DNA from: Devosia sp. Root436
Lineage (GTDB): Bacteria > Pseudomonadota > Alphaproteobacteria > Rhizobiales > Devosiaceae
DNA length: 64,000 nucleotides
Assembly (NCBI RefSeq): GCF_001426345.1
Contig: NZ_LMEM01000001.1
Span: forward strand, 706,264 to 770,263
Direction: 5' to 3'
Positions within the stretch are counted from its first letter, which is position 1. Every line of letters starts with the position of its first letter. Made by a program: the position numbers and the translations under genes. The notes beneath the pieces were generated by a model. The model was not told the DNA's origin, did no database searches, and saw only the letters and a list, made by a program, of their open reading frames with translations. Shown one piece after another: positions 16,500 through 25,365 of this stretch.

Positions 16500-18919
16500 T
16501 ATTTAAGCTGATTGGCACACCGGAAAACCGGGCTCGCCGCCAGCATTTCCCCATCCAGTTCCACCGCACAACTCAACCGGAACACCCTGCTCTCCCCCGG
16601 CAGCAGCGTCACCAGCATCTCGTCCACGCTGGCATCGGGATGAATACGGTCGACAAACAGGCACAACTCCTTGAGCAGGCTGCGCGCTGTCACTGTCACC
16701 AGCCACTCCCCGCCATCCCGTGCCACGGCGATGTCGGCCAGCGGCTCGGGCAGGTCGAGGTCTATATCCTCGTTGAAATAATAGTGCGCCACGCTGTCGT
16801 GCATGGTCGCCACCAGCATTTCGTCCCGCGGATTGTCGGGCACCGCCACATCGGCCGGGATAGCCAGCGATGCGATATCCAGCCGGTCGGCGCAGAGGCG
16901 CCAATGGGTCCATTCGGCCAGAACCGTACCGTCGAAGCGGACGCGCTTCACCGTCACCGGACCACGCCAGAACAAAGTCCGCTCGTTGACCGCGAAGACC
17001 TGCAGGCCGTCATCGCGCTTCTGGATGGTCAGCAGATGCGGATGATAGGCCGCCCGCAGGGCATACCAGAGCGGCTTGAGGCGGCCGTAGCCATCGACCG
17101 CGGCCCATGAGGTCACCGGCCAGCAGTCGTTCAACTGCCAGACGATGGCGCCCATATTGATGCCGCGATGGCTGCGCCAGTGTTCCACGCCGAAGCGGAT
17201 GGCGCGGGCCTGGTTGAGCTGGGTGGCATAGTGCCAGTCGTCCATATTGGCGGGCAGCGGCAGATGCCCGGCCAGGCCGCGCAGCAGCTTGTCATTGCCT
17301 ATGGTCGCCTTCTGGTGGTGCCAGACACCGGGCGAGGTCGGCGTCATCGGCTGGTCATGCACCGATTGGGCCAGCGTCGCCCAGGTGGGCGGCGCCTGCC
17401 AGCCGAATTCAGAACAGAAGCGGGGCACGCTGCCGGCATAATGCTCGTAGCCGACGTCGTTCCACACATCCCAGACATGGGAACAGCCATGCGCCGGATC
17501 GTTGGGATGAATGTCCATCGCGCCGGAATAGGGGCTGCCGGCCCAATAGGGCCGTGTCGGATCGAGGTCTGTCACCAGGCGCGGCAGTAGGTCGAGATAA
17601 TATCCCTTGCCCCAACTGCGGCCTTCGAGCACGCCTTGCCAGCCCCAGTCGAACCAGCCCCAGATATTCTCGTTGTTGCCGTTCCACAGCACCAAGGAGG
17701 GATGAGGCATGAGGCGGACGATGTTGTCGCGCGCTTCGGCCTCGATCTCATCGGGAAGGTCACCCTCCTCGGGATAGGCTGCGCAGGCGAACAAAAAATC
17801 CTGCCAGACCAGCATGCCGGCCTCGTCGCAGGCGTCGTAGAAGGCGTCGGTTTCATAGATGCCGCCGCCCCAGACGCGCAGCATGTTGATATTGGCCGCC
17901 TTGGCCTGCGCGATCCGGGCGGCATAGCGCTCCGGCGTTACCCGCGGCAGGAAGCAATCGTCGGGGATCCAGTTGGCGCCGCAGATATAGACAGACACGT
18001 CATTGATGATGAAGGTGAAGGCGGTGCCTCTGTCGTCTTTCGATGTATCGAGCCGCAACGAGCGGAAGCCGATTTTCCTGCCCCAGGAATCGGTTACGGC
18101 GCCCGCTTCATCCAACAGTTCCACAACCAGATCGTAGAGCGGCTGGCTGCCCAGCCCATGCGGCCACCAAATGGCCGGGCCGGGCACGGCAAGATCGAGC
18201 ACCTCCCCCACTGGCAATTCAACGATCACGCCGGCCACGCTGGCGCGCAGCGTCAGCCCCTCGCCGCCCTCCACCACAACATGCACCCGCACCCGGCCGT
18301 CAGCGCCCTCAAGCGTCACTTCCGGGCGCATGCCGGCAATGCGGGCCCTGGCCCAGCTTTCGAGCCGAATCGGCTTCCAGATTCCCGCCGTGACCAGCGT
18401 CGGACCCCAGTCCCAGCCGAAATTGCAGGCCATCTTGCGCATCAGGTTGGCCGGGCCGGGATAGTTGTTGGGGCGTGGCTCGTATTGGGCGGCCAGTGCC
18501 GCGCCGCGCGTCCAGGCCGATTCGAACAGCACGGTCAGCCTGTTGGCGCCCTCGCGCAGCAGGCCCCGGACATCGAACCGGTACTCCCGGTTCATATTGG
18601 CGATTTCGCCGACAATGGCGCCATTGAGCACGATCTGCGCGAACGTATCGAGGCCGGGGCAGACCAGGTCGACATTGGCCGCGCCATCGTCGTGCCAGTC
18701 GAAATCGAGCTCATAGCGCCAGTCGCAGCGGCCCACCCAATCGACCGCGATTTCGTTGAGGTCGAGATAGGGGTCGGGGATCAGTCGCGCCGCCAGCAGG
18801 TCGGTATGGACCGTGCCGGGCACCGTGGCCGGAATGGCGTCCGGCAGGGTCGGCGCGCCAACCGGGCGGGCGCAATTCAGGGTCCAGCCCTGTTCGAGGG
18901 GCTGTCGGGACAGGGGCAT
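16499..18919 (-). CDS. Beta-mannosidase, GH2 family
   Basis: The 806-residue protein has the GH2 layout: sugar-binding domain (MACNFGWDWGPTLVTAGIW near 162-181), immunoglobulin-like domain, and TIM barrel (NMLRVWGGGIYETDAFYDAC). The acid/base is Glu417 in WNGNNENIW and the nucleophile Glu504 in FCSEFGW. The ACNFGWDWGP and WGGGIYE motifs point to beta-mannosidase rather than beta-galactosidase. No signal peptide is present, so it would act on imported oligosaccharides. It follows a small HTH gene by 23 bp. The substrate assignment is by family only. Confidence 0.88.
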   Translation of the reverse strand: MPLSRQPLEQGWTLNCARPVGAPTLPDAIPATVPGTVHTDLLAARLIPDPYLDLNEIAVDWVGRCDWRYELDFDWHDDGAANVDLVCPGLDTFAQIVLNGAIVGEIANMNREYRFDVRGLLREGANRLTVLFESAWTRGAALAAQYEPRPNNYPGPANLMRKMACNFGWDWGPTLVTAGIWKPIRLESWARARIAGMRPEVTLEGADGRVRVHVVVEGGEGLTLRASVAGVIVELPVGEVLDLAVPGPAIWWPHGLGSQPLYDLVVELLDEAGAVTDSWGRKIGFRSLRLDTSKDDRGTAFTFIINDVSVYICGANWIPDDCFLPRVTPERYAARIAQAKAANINMLRVWGGGIYETDAFYDACDEAGMLVWQDFLFACAAYPEEGDLPDEIEAEARDNIVRLMPHPSLVLWNGNNENIWGWFDWGWQGVLEGRSWGKGYYLDLLPRLVTDLDPTRPYWAGSPYSGAMDIHPNDPAHGCSHVWDVWNDVGYEHYAGSVPRFCSEFGWQAPPTWATLAQSVHDQPMTPTSPGVWHHQKATIGNDKLLRGLAGHLPLPANMDDWHYATQLNQARAIRFGVEHWRSHRGINMGAIVWQLNDCWPVTSWAAVDGYGRLKPLWYALRAAYHPHLLTIQKRDDGLQVFAVNERTLFWRGPVTVKRVRFDGTVLAEWTHWRLCADRLDIASLAIPADVAVPDNPRDEMLVATMHDSVAHYYFNEDIDLDLPEPLADIAVARDGGEWLVTVTARSLLKELCLFVDRIHPDASVDEMLVTLLPGESRVFRLSCAVELDGEMLAASPVFRCANQLK

Positions 18920-18942
18920 TTCGGGCTTTCAGTGTCGGTCGG

Positions 18943-19263
18943 TCAGTGAATGTCGTCTTCGCCGGTGGTGCCGCCTTCGCCTTCCCAGGTCTGGAGGCGC
19001 TTGACGGTCTGGCGCGGGAATTTGAGCCGCACGCCGACACCCGTTCCACCCTGTTCGGGCAGGAACAGCACGCCGGCCTCTTCCAGCGCCGTGCGGATCG
19101 CCCGCTGGCAATTGGCGTCGGGAAGCAGCGTTTCGGCCTCGAAGCGCTCGATTTCGCTGGCCGGCACGTTGGTCGCCTCGGCCAGCCCGGAGATCGACCA
19201 GCCGACCAGGGCTCGGCCGGCGCGGCTTTGCGGAGCGGTGATCGGGAGCAATGGGTCGGTCAT
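18943..19263 (-). CDS. Small XRE-like helix-turn-helix protein
   Basis: The ATG at 19263 follows AAGGAGA and gives 106 residues; a longer open frame upstream lacks a ribosome site and is Cys-rich and atypical. The central segment RALVGWSISGLAEATNVPAS followed by EIERFE fits a Cro/XRE helix-turn-helix. The C-terminal part includes LEEAGVLFLPE, commonly seen in short XRE regulators. It lies 23 bp upstream of the beta-mannosidase and may be co-transcribed with it. Target and ligand are unknown. Confidence 0.75.
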   Translation of the reverse strand: MTDPLLPITAPQSRAGRALVGWSISGLAEATNVPASEIERFEAETLLPDANCQRAIRTALEEAGVLFLPEQGGTGVGVRLKFPRQTVKRLQTWEGEGGTTGEDDIH

Positions 19264-19416
19264 GGCACATCTCCTTGGCTGGCTACAGCAAACATCGTCC
19301 GGGCCTGCCTGCCAAGCGGGGACATCGCCGCAGCATGAAAAATCGCCGCCGCAATGTCGAAAGCCGGTCCGCTCGCTCGTCGCCTCAGCGAAACTGCCAA
19401 TCAAGGAGGACTGCAA

Positions 19417-19899
19417 ATGACCAATACCCTACCCACCCAGGATACCGATCGCGACCTCGTGCTGACCCGGGTGCTCAATGCCCCGCGCGGCAAGGTGTTT
19501 CAGTGCTGGACCCAGCCTGATCTCATCAAGCAGTGGTTCGCGCCCAGGCCCTGGACCACACCCAAGGTCGAGATGGACCTGCGCCCCGGCGGCGGCAATG
19601 TCATGACCATGGCCGACGAGAACGGCACCGAATATCCCAATGCGGGCCAGTATCTGGAAATCGTGCCCAACGAGAAGCTGGTCTTCACCGATGCCTTTAC
19701 CGGCGATTGGGCGCCCTCGGCCAAGCCTTTCTTCACCGCCATCCTGACCTTCGCGGATGCCGGCGAAGGCAAGACGCGCTACACCGCCATCGCCCGCCAC
19801 TGGACCCCCGAGGATGCCGCCACCCACAAGCAAATGGGTTTTCACGAAGGCTGGGGCATGTGCGCCGCCCAGCTCGAGGAACTCGCTGCCCGCATCTAG
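19417..19899 (+). CDS. SRPBCC/AHSA1-domain protein
   Basis: The 160-residue protein starts at the ATG at 19417 behind AAGGAGG. The AHSA1-type START-like fold is recognisable from VLNAPRGKVFQCWTQPDLIK, QWFAPRPW, the GGGNVMTMADENG strand region, EIVPNEKLVFTDAF and HEGWGMCAAQLEEL at the C-terminus. These proteins carry a hydrophobic cavity; many are annotated as polyketide cyclase or Hsp90-activator-like without known ligand. It diverges from the small HTH gene. Confidence 0.85.
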   Translation: MTNTLPTQDTDRDLVLTRVLNAPRGKVFQCWTQPDLIKQWFAPRPWTTPKVEMDLRPGGGNVMTMADENGTEYPNAGQYLEIVPNEKLVFTDAFTGDWAPSAKPFFTAILTFADAGEGKTRYTAIARHWTPEDAATHKQMGFHEGWGMCAAQLEELAARI

Positions 19900-19925
19900 G
19901 GCCGTGCGCCACGCTTCCGCCCGCC

Positions 19926-19956
19926 GTTGCGCCCCGGACCTGACCCGGGGCGCAAC
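19926..19956. terminator. Hairpin downstream of the SRPBCC gene
   Basis: GTTGCGCCCCGG and CCGGGGCGCAAC form a perfect 12-bp stem with a 7-nt loop, 27 bp after the stop codon. No T-run follows on the + strand, so it may be a Rho-assisted end or an extragenic palindrome. Confidence 0.6.
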
Positions 19957-20239
19957 CATCATAATGGAACAAACATTGCAAATTTGGAACGTGGCATAGA
20001 CTTCGTTCGAAACTGGTCGTTCGCCGCTCCGAACTGCGCAAACCGATCAATTCCACATCCGGAACCAGGCATCGCGGCATCGATATCGGATAGGCGCAAT
20101 GGCTGTATCCGGCACTCCGCCGACGGGCCGCAACGGGTCAATATTGCGTTACGTATTCTGGAATATCCTTATTTATTTCAATCCTATAATCCAAATTTGA
20201 CGCAATGTCGTTCTCCGTCGGAACGGGCCACGGACGCCA

Positions 20240-20268
20240 CTGTTACACATCTGTCGCAGAGCTGTGAT
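20240..20268 (+). promoter_or_regulatory. Pho box: three 11-bp direct repeats
   Basis: CTGTTAC-ACAT-CTGTCGC-AGAG-CTGTGAT shows three 7-bp units separated by exactly 4 bp, the architecture of PhoB-binding sites (consensus close to CTGTCAT). It lies in the 541-bp gap 19900-20440, 172 bp upstream of an ABC importer and phosphodiesterase operon, and no other gene starts between. The rest of that gap is AT-rich, holds the hairpin at 19926-19956, and shows no supported gene. Confidence 0.7.
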
Positions 20269-20440
20269 TTCTACGTCTGGATCGTCGCGTCACCGATCTG
20301 CGGGTTTCCGCTTGCATAATTTTCCGGCCGGTAGTTAGCTTTCGGGCGGGAGAGGTCGACGCAAGATCGATGAAACCTACGGGCGGAACTGACCGCCTTG
20401 TGGAACATCCGTTCCAATGAACGGACTTTGGGAGATTACA

Positions 20441-21589
20441 ATGAAACGGCGTGATTTCATGCTCGCTGCCGGCACGGCTGCCGGCGCCCTGATGCTGCCC
20501 CGCATGGCTTTTGCCGCACCGGGCGTCATCGACGTCTATTTCAGCTCGGACCAGAACGTCATCGACTTCTGGACCAATGTGGTGAAGCCGAAATTCGAGG
20601 CCGCCAATGCCGGCGTGACACTCAACCTGGTTGACGGTGGCGACGGCCCCGGCGTCGCGGCGATTGGCGACCGTGCCATGGCCGCCCTGGCCAGCGGCGC
20701 CGATCCGCAGGCCGACCTGTTCGAAGGCTTCGATACGCGCGTCACCGTCGATGGCATCGCCAAGGGCCTTTATGTCGACTTCGAGACGGCTGGCCTCAGC
20801 AACTATTCCAAGGTCAATCCGCTGGCCTTCGATATTCCGACCAACCTGCCCTATCGTGGCTCGCAGGTGCTGCTGGCCTATGACACCACCAAGCTCGATC
20901 CGGCCAATGTGCCCAAGACCTGGGCGGACCTGGTTACCTGGATCAAGGCAAACCCCGGCCAGTTCATCTACAACCGTCCCAACAAGGGCGGTTCGGGCGG
21001 CAATTTCGTGCGCCGCGCCATCTACGAGGCCAATGGGCAGGATCCGGCGGCCTTTACCGTCGACAACTACACCGCCGAAGCCGGCGAAACGATGCTGACG
21101 CCGGCCTGGGACATCCTGATGGACCTGGCGCCCTCGCTGTTCGATGGCGGCGCCTATACGTCGGGCAATACCCAGTCGCTGCAACTGCTCGGCCAGTCGG
21201 CCGTGACGATGATCCCGGCCTGGTCCGACCAGGCGCTGTCGGCCATCGCCCAGGGCGTGCTGCCGGAAACCACCGGCCTCGTGCAACTCCAGGATCTGGG
21301 CCTGCCGGGCGGCTTCACCAAACTGGCCGTGCTCAGCAACGGCGCCAACAAGGATGCCGCGCTCAAGCTCGCCGACTTCCTCCTCACCGAGGAAATCCAG
21401 TCGGCCGTGCTCACCGAACTGGGCGGCTTCCCGGGCGTATCGTGGGATTATATCTCGCCTGAACTGCGCGAGAAATTCGCCGACCTCATCCCGCAGTCCA
21501 TCCCCAATTTCCCCAGCGGGGATTGGGAAAAGGCCATCAACGATGGCTGGTATCGCGCCGTGGCGCCCAACGTGGACCCGGCTTCGTGA
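20441..21589 (+). CDS. ABC importer substrate-binding protein (Tat-type signal)
   Basis: The ATG at 20441 follows GGGAG and begins MKRRDFMLAAGTAAG, a twin-arginine-like signal ending MAFAAP. The 382-residue protein belongs to the iron/polyamine/2-aminoethylphosphonate-type extracellular solute-binding group (DVYFSSDQNVIDFW, then YNRPNKGGSGGNF). Its GTGA overlap with the next permease starts a five-gene operon ending in a glycerophosphodiester phosphodiesterase. With the upstream Pho box, a phosphorus-containing ligand such as a glycerophosphodiester or phosphonate is the likeliest cargo, but this is inferred from context. Confidence 0.82.
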   Translation: MKRRDFMLAAGTAAGALMLPRMAFAAPGVIDVYFSSDQNVIDFWTNVVKPKFEAANAGVTLNLVDGGDGPGVAAIGDRAMAALASGADPQADLFEGFDTRVTVDGIAKGLYVDFETAGLSNYSKVNPLAFDIPTNLPYRGSQVLLAYDTTKLDPANVPKTWADLVTWIKANPGQFIYNRPNKGGSGGNFVRRAIYEANGQDPAAFTVDNYTAEAGETMLTPAWDILMDLAPSLFDGGAYTSGNTQSLQLLGQSAVTMIPAWSDQALSAIAQGVLPETTGLVQLQDLGLPGGFTKLAVLSNGANKDAALKLADFLLTEEIQSAVLTELGGFPGVSWDYISPELREKFADLIPQSIPNFPSGDWEKAINDGWYRAVAPNVDPAS

Positions 21590-22464
21590 CCGTATCAGAC
21601 GCGGGCCAGCCAGTGCTCGCCGCACCAGAAAGCAGGAGGCCCATCGGCCTCCTGCTCGTTGCCGTTCCGGTATTGCTGGTGATCTGGCTCATCATCTGGC
21701 CGATCATCTCGGCCATCATCCAGACGCTGTGGATGCGGCTGCCCGAGGGCGGCGACACCTTCTCGCTCGAGACCTACCGCTTCTTCTTCTCGGACGGCTA
21801 TAGCCTGTCCAACCTGTCGCTCACGCTGTGGACGACGGGGGTCTGCGCCATCCTGCTGCTGGTTGTCTGCCTGCCGATCGCGCTCTATCTGCGCTTTTCG
21901 GACAGCAGGATCGCCGCCTATGTACAGGGCCTGGCCATCTTCCCGATGTTCGTGCCCTCGATCATCCTCAGCTTCGCCTTCATCCGCGTCCTGGGGCCGA
22001 ACGGCACCGTCGACCTGCTGCTCAATGCCATGAGCCTGCCCAAGATCCGCTCGCCCTACCTGACCCCCTGGGGGCCGGTGATCGGGCTGGTCTGGGACAA
22101 TATCCCGCTGACCGTACTGATCCTGCTGTCGGGGCTGGGCAATGTTTCCAACCAGGCCATCGAGGCAGCGCGCGATGTCGGCGCCGGCCGTTTCGCCCTG
22201 CTCTGGCACATCATCCTGCCGCGCATTTCCAATTCGGTCCTGGTGGCCATCTCCTTCGCCGTTCTCGGCATTTTCTCGGCCTTCACCCTGCCCTATGTGC
22301 TGGGACCGGCGGCGCCGGAAATGATGGGGCCGTTCATGCAGCGCACCTTCCGCGAACTCTACGAACCGCGGACGGCCATCACCCAAGCGGTCATCACCTT
22401 CGGGTTCTGCATCGTGTTCGGGCTCTTCTATGTGCGCTCCGTCGCCAAGAACAGGACACCCTGA
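21586..22464 (+). CDS. ABC importer permease
   Basis: The GTG at 21586 overlaps the stop of the binding protein (GTGA) and gives 292 residues with about six membrane segments. The cytoplasmic coupling loop is seen at SNQAIEAARDVGAGRFALLW (EAA-like motif with invariant Gly). It belongs to the PotB/ThiP-like binding-protein-dependent permeases. A longer open frame starting at 21523 would run deep into the binding-protein gene and is rejected. Confidence 0.88.
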   Translation: MTVSDAGQPVLAAPESRRPIGLLLVAVPVLLVIWLIIWPIISAIIQTLWMRLPEGGDTFSLETYRFFFSDGYSLSNLSLTLWTTGVCAILLLVVCLPIALYLRFSDSRIAAYVQGLAIFPMFVPSIILSFAFIRVLGPNGTVDLLLNAMSLPKIRSPYLTPWGPVIGLVWDNIPLTVLILLSGLGNVSNQAIEAARDVGAGRFALLWHIILPRISNSVLVAISFAVLGIFSAFTLPYVLGPAAPEMMGPFMQRTFRELYEPRTAITQAVITFGFCIVFGLFYVRSVAKNRTP

Positions 22465-22465
22465 A

Positions 22466-23287
22466 ATGGCCGCCACGCTCATACGCCGCCCAGTAGACTG
22501 GACCGGCATCGTCTTCGCCGTCGTGCTGACGCTGGTCATCGTGTTTCCCCTGATCGTGGTGGGAACCTGGGCCTTCACCAATGTCTGGCGCTTCCCCGCG
22601 GTGATCCCGCAGGAGTTCGGCCTCAAATTCTGGAACCAGACGCTGGCGCGCGCCGATGTCTGGGGTTCGATCACCATGAGCCTGACGCTGGCGACGACGG
22701 TGACGGGGCTCTCCGCCCTCATCTGCCTGCCGGCCGCCTATGCCTTCGCCCGGCTCGATTTTCCGGGGCGGGACATATTGTTCTTCTCGTTCCTGGCCGG
22801 GCATGCCTTCCCCAAATTCGGCCTGCTGGTCGCCATTGCCGGGATTTTCCTGCAGCTCAATCTCATCGGCACCTTCTGGGGCGTGGTGCTGATCCAACTG
22901 GTGGGCACGCTGCTGTTCATGATCTGGATTCCGGTGGCCGCCTTCCAGTCGGTCGACCGGCGCATGGAAGAGGCGGCGCGCGATGTGGGCGCCGGACCGT
23001 TCCGCGTTTTCTGGTCGATCACCCTGCCCCAGGCCGGGCCGACCATTGCCGCCGCCATCCTGCTCAGCTTCGTCGGCACCTTCTACGAAACCGAGGGCGC
23101 CTGGCTGATCGGCGCACCGCAGGTGCGTACGCTGCCGGTGCTGATGATCTCCTTCATCAACAACCAGCCGGTCATCCAGTATGGCGCGGTGCTGTCGGTG
23201 CTGCTCTGGGTGCCCAGCTTCATCGCCCTGCTATTCGCCCGCCGGGTCGTCAATTCGGGTTCGTTCGCCCGCGGCTTCGGGGGCTAG
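22466..23287 (+). CDS. ABC importer permease
   Basis: This 273-residue permease starts 1 bp after the previous stop. It has about six transmembrane helices and the coupling motif MEEAARDVGAGPFRVFWSIT. It is PotC-like and pairs with the preceding permease as the membrane heterodimer. The FLAGHAFPKFGL segment and the C-terminal VLSVLLWVPSFIALLF helix are typical. The ATPase gene follows after 9 bp. Confidence 0.88.
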   Translation: MAATLIRRPVDWTGIVFAVVLTLVIVFPLIVVGTWAFTNVWRFPAVIPQEFGLKFWNQTLARADVWGSITMSLTLATTVTGLSALICLPAAYAFARLDFPGRDILFFSFLAGHAFPKFGLLVAIAGIFLQLNLIGTFWGVVLIQLVGTLLFMIWIPVAAFQSVDRRMEEAARDVGAGPFRVFWSITLPQAGPTIAAAILLSFVGTFYETEGAWLIGAPQVRTLPVLMISFINNQPVIQYGAVLSVLLWVPSFIALLFARRVVNSGSFARGFGG

Positions 23288-23296
23288 GAAAAACGC

Positions 23297-24337
23297 ATGT
23301 CCGTTCTCAAGATCAAAGACGTTTCCAAGATTTTCGCCAGCGGCCAGGTCCGTGCGGTGGACAATTTCTCCCTCGAGGTGGCCGATGGCGAGCTGGTCTG
23401 CCTGCTTGGCCCGTCGGGCTCGGGCAAGTCCACCCTGCTCCGCATGGTGGGCGGCTTCGAGCGCCCGACCAGTGGCGTCATGACCATCGACGGCGAGGAC
23501 ATCACCCATGTTCCGCCCGAGAAGCGTCCCACCGGCATGGTGTTCCAGAGCCATGCGCTGTGGACGCATATGAACGTGTTCAAGAACCTCGCCTTCGGCC
23601 TCAAGCTGCGCAAGGTTGCTCCGGACGAGATCAAGCGCCGCGTCGATGCCGTACTCGACCTGGTGGGCCTCAACGGCTATGGCACGCGCCATGTCGCCAA
23701 GCTGTCCGGCGGGCAGCAACAGCGCGTGGCGCTGGCGCGCTCGCTGGTGCTGGAACCCAAAATCCTGCTGCTCGACGAACCCTTTGCCAGCCTCGACCAG
23801 CATCTGCGCGAGCGGCTGCGCGAGGAAGTGCGCGATATCCAGCAGCGGCTCAAGATTACCACTCTGTTCGTAACGCATGGCCAGGACGAGGCCTTGTCGA
23901 TGGCCGACCGCATCGTGGTCATGCGCGACGGGAGGACCGAGCAGATCGACCGCCCTGAGGTGATCTATCGCGAACCGCAGACGCCCTTCGTCGCCGGCTT
24001 CATCGGCACGATGAACCTCATCGAGGGCAATGTCGCCAACGGCATGTTCAGCAAGGCGGGCTATTCGACGCCCCTGCCGGTCAGCGATGGCCCGGCTATC
24101 CTGGCCATCCGTCCCGAGGCACTGGACCTGGCGGTTACCGGCGAGGGCAGCCAGGGCAAGGTGCATCGCGTCACCGACTATGGCACGCATGGGCTGGTGG
24201 ATCTCGAACTCAACGATGCCACCCGCATCAAGGCGATGGTGCCCCATCCCGACCTGTTCAAGGCCGGCCAGACGGTTACGCTGACGCCAAAGGCCATTGC
24301 CGCCTATCGCGATGGCGTGGTGATCCACCGGGCATGA
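23297..24337 (+). CDS. ABC importer ATP-binding protein
   Basis: The 346-residue ATPase carries Walker A GPSGSGKST, Q-loop FQSHALW, signature LSGGQQQR, Walker B ILLLDEP and switch His in FVTHGQDEA. A C-terminal TOBE/OB regulatory domain (LAIRPEALDL) marks it as PotA/FbpC/UgpC-like. It drives the two preceding permeases. Its stop overlaps the start of the phosphodiesterase gene (ATGA), which ties catabolism of the cargo to uptake. Confidence 0.93.
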   Translation: MSVLKIKDVSKIFASGQVRAVDNFSLEVADGELVCLLGPSGSGKSTLLRMVGGFERPTSGVMTIDGEDITHVPPEKRPTGMVFQSHALWTHMNVFKNLAFGLKLRKVAPDEIKRRVDAVLDLVGLNGYGTRHVAKLSGGQQQRVALARSLVLEPKILLLDEPFASLDQHLRERLREEVRDIQQRLKITTLFVTHGQDEALSMADRIVVMRDGRTEQIDRPEVIYREPQTPFVAGFIGTMNLIEGNVANGMFSKAGYSTPLPVSDGPAILAIRPEALDLAVTGEGSQGKVHRVTDYGTHGLVDLELNDATRIKAMVPHPDLFKAGQTVTLTPKAIAAYRDGVVIHRA

Positions 24338-25167
24338 CCGACCCCATCTGCATCACCCGCCAGGGCCACCGCACCTGGCTCAAATGGCATCGCGGCCGCC
24401 GCAAGGCGTCCGACCCGGTATTCACCGGTGCGCGCATCCTCGAGGCCATGCGGCTGGGTGCCAGCGTCGAGGTCGACCTGGTGGTCACATCGGACAAGGG
24501 CATGGCAGTGCTGCATGACAAGACCCTCGACCGCGAAACCACCGGGCGGGGTGCGGTTGCCACGACAGCCGATGCGGTGATCCGAGACCTCCACCTGCGC
24601 GGCAACGACGGCGCACCGATCGCCGACAAGGTCATGCTGCTCGACGACCTCTGCGCCCTGATGGCCCAGGGCGAGGTGCATCCCGATGCGCTGCTGCAGC
24701 TCGACTACAAGGAGGACGAGACCGTTCTCGACACCGCCGCTATCGAAAATTTCGCCCGCGCCACCCGGCCGGTTGCCGGAAACATGATCGTCTCCTCCGG
24801 CTCGGCTGCGGCGGTCAAGCTGTTGACGGAGGCCGTACCCGGCATGCGCAGCGGCTATGACGCCAGCGACGAGCAGCGCTTCAAGGCGGCTTTGGCCGGC
24901 GGGACGCTGCAAGGCTTTGTCGATGACTCCGTCGCCGCCCTCGAAGGCACCGACATGATCTATCTCTACTGGGAAATCGTCACCCAGGCGGCCAATGCCG
25001 GTTTCGACATGGTCGAGGCCTACCACAGACACGGCAAGCGCATCGACGCCTGGACCATCCGCGAGGCGAGTGCAGAAATGCGCCCCCATGTTCAGCACCT
25101 GCTGGACCTGCGAGTCGACCAGATCACCACGGATGACCCGGAGGGGTTGCTGGCGCTGATGGGGTAG
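24334..25167 (+). CDS. Glycerophosphodiester phosphodiesterase family protein
   Basis: The 277-residue protein belongs to the GDPD TIM-barrel family. Core motifs are visible: HRGRR at the N-terminus, GASVEVDLVVTSDKGMAVLHD with the metal-binding E-x-D, the catalytic His in LHD, and LDRETTGRG. There is no signal peptide, so it would cleave imported glycerophosphodiesters in the cytoplasm to glycerol-3-phosphate and an alcohol. It is the last gene of an ABC importer operon with a Pho box, implying phosphorus scavenging. Confidence 0.88.
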   Translation: MTDPICITRQGHRTWLKWHRGRRKASDPVFTGARILEAMRLGASVEVDLVVTSDKGMAVLHDKTLDRETTGRGAVATTADAVIRDLHLRGNDGAPIADKVMLLDDLCALMAQGEVHPDALLQLDYKEDETVLDTAAIENFARATRPVAGNMIVSSGSAAAVKLLTEAVPGMRSGYDASDEQRFKAALAGGTLQGFVDDSVAALEGTDMIYLYWEIVTQAANAGFDMVEAYHRHGKRIDAWTIREASAEMRPHVQHLLDLRVDQITTDDPEGLLALMG

Positions 25168-25179
25168 AGCGGGAATGGA

Positions 25180-25340
25180 GCCCCCCCTCGCCCCTTGTGG
25201 GAGAGGGGGTAATTTCATCGTTCAGAGGAAATTGCGGGTGAGGGGTCCTGCGACCTCCCCATGTTTCTATGCTGGTGGATAGCGCAGAACCCCTCATCCG
25301 CCCTTCGGGCACCTTCTCCCTCAAGGGGAGAGGGGAATCC
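25180..25340. repeat. C-rich intergenic palindromic repeat
   Basis: CCCCTCGCC- and GGGAGAGGGG-type arms flank inner arms GGGTGAGGGGTCC and AACCCCTCATCC, ending in CTCCCTCAAGGGGAGAGG. It fills the gap between the convergent phosphodiesterase and inositol-monophosphatase genes and probably works as a two-sided transcript end. Confidence 0.7.
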
Positions 25341-25365
25341 GTGAGCATGGCGAGACCGTGCTCCC

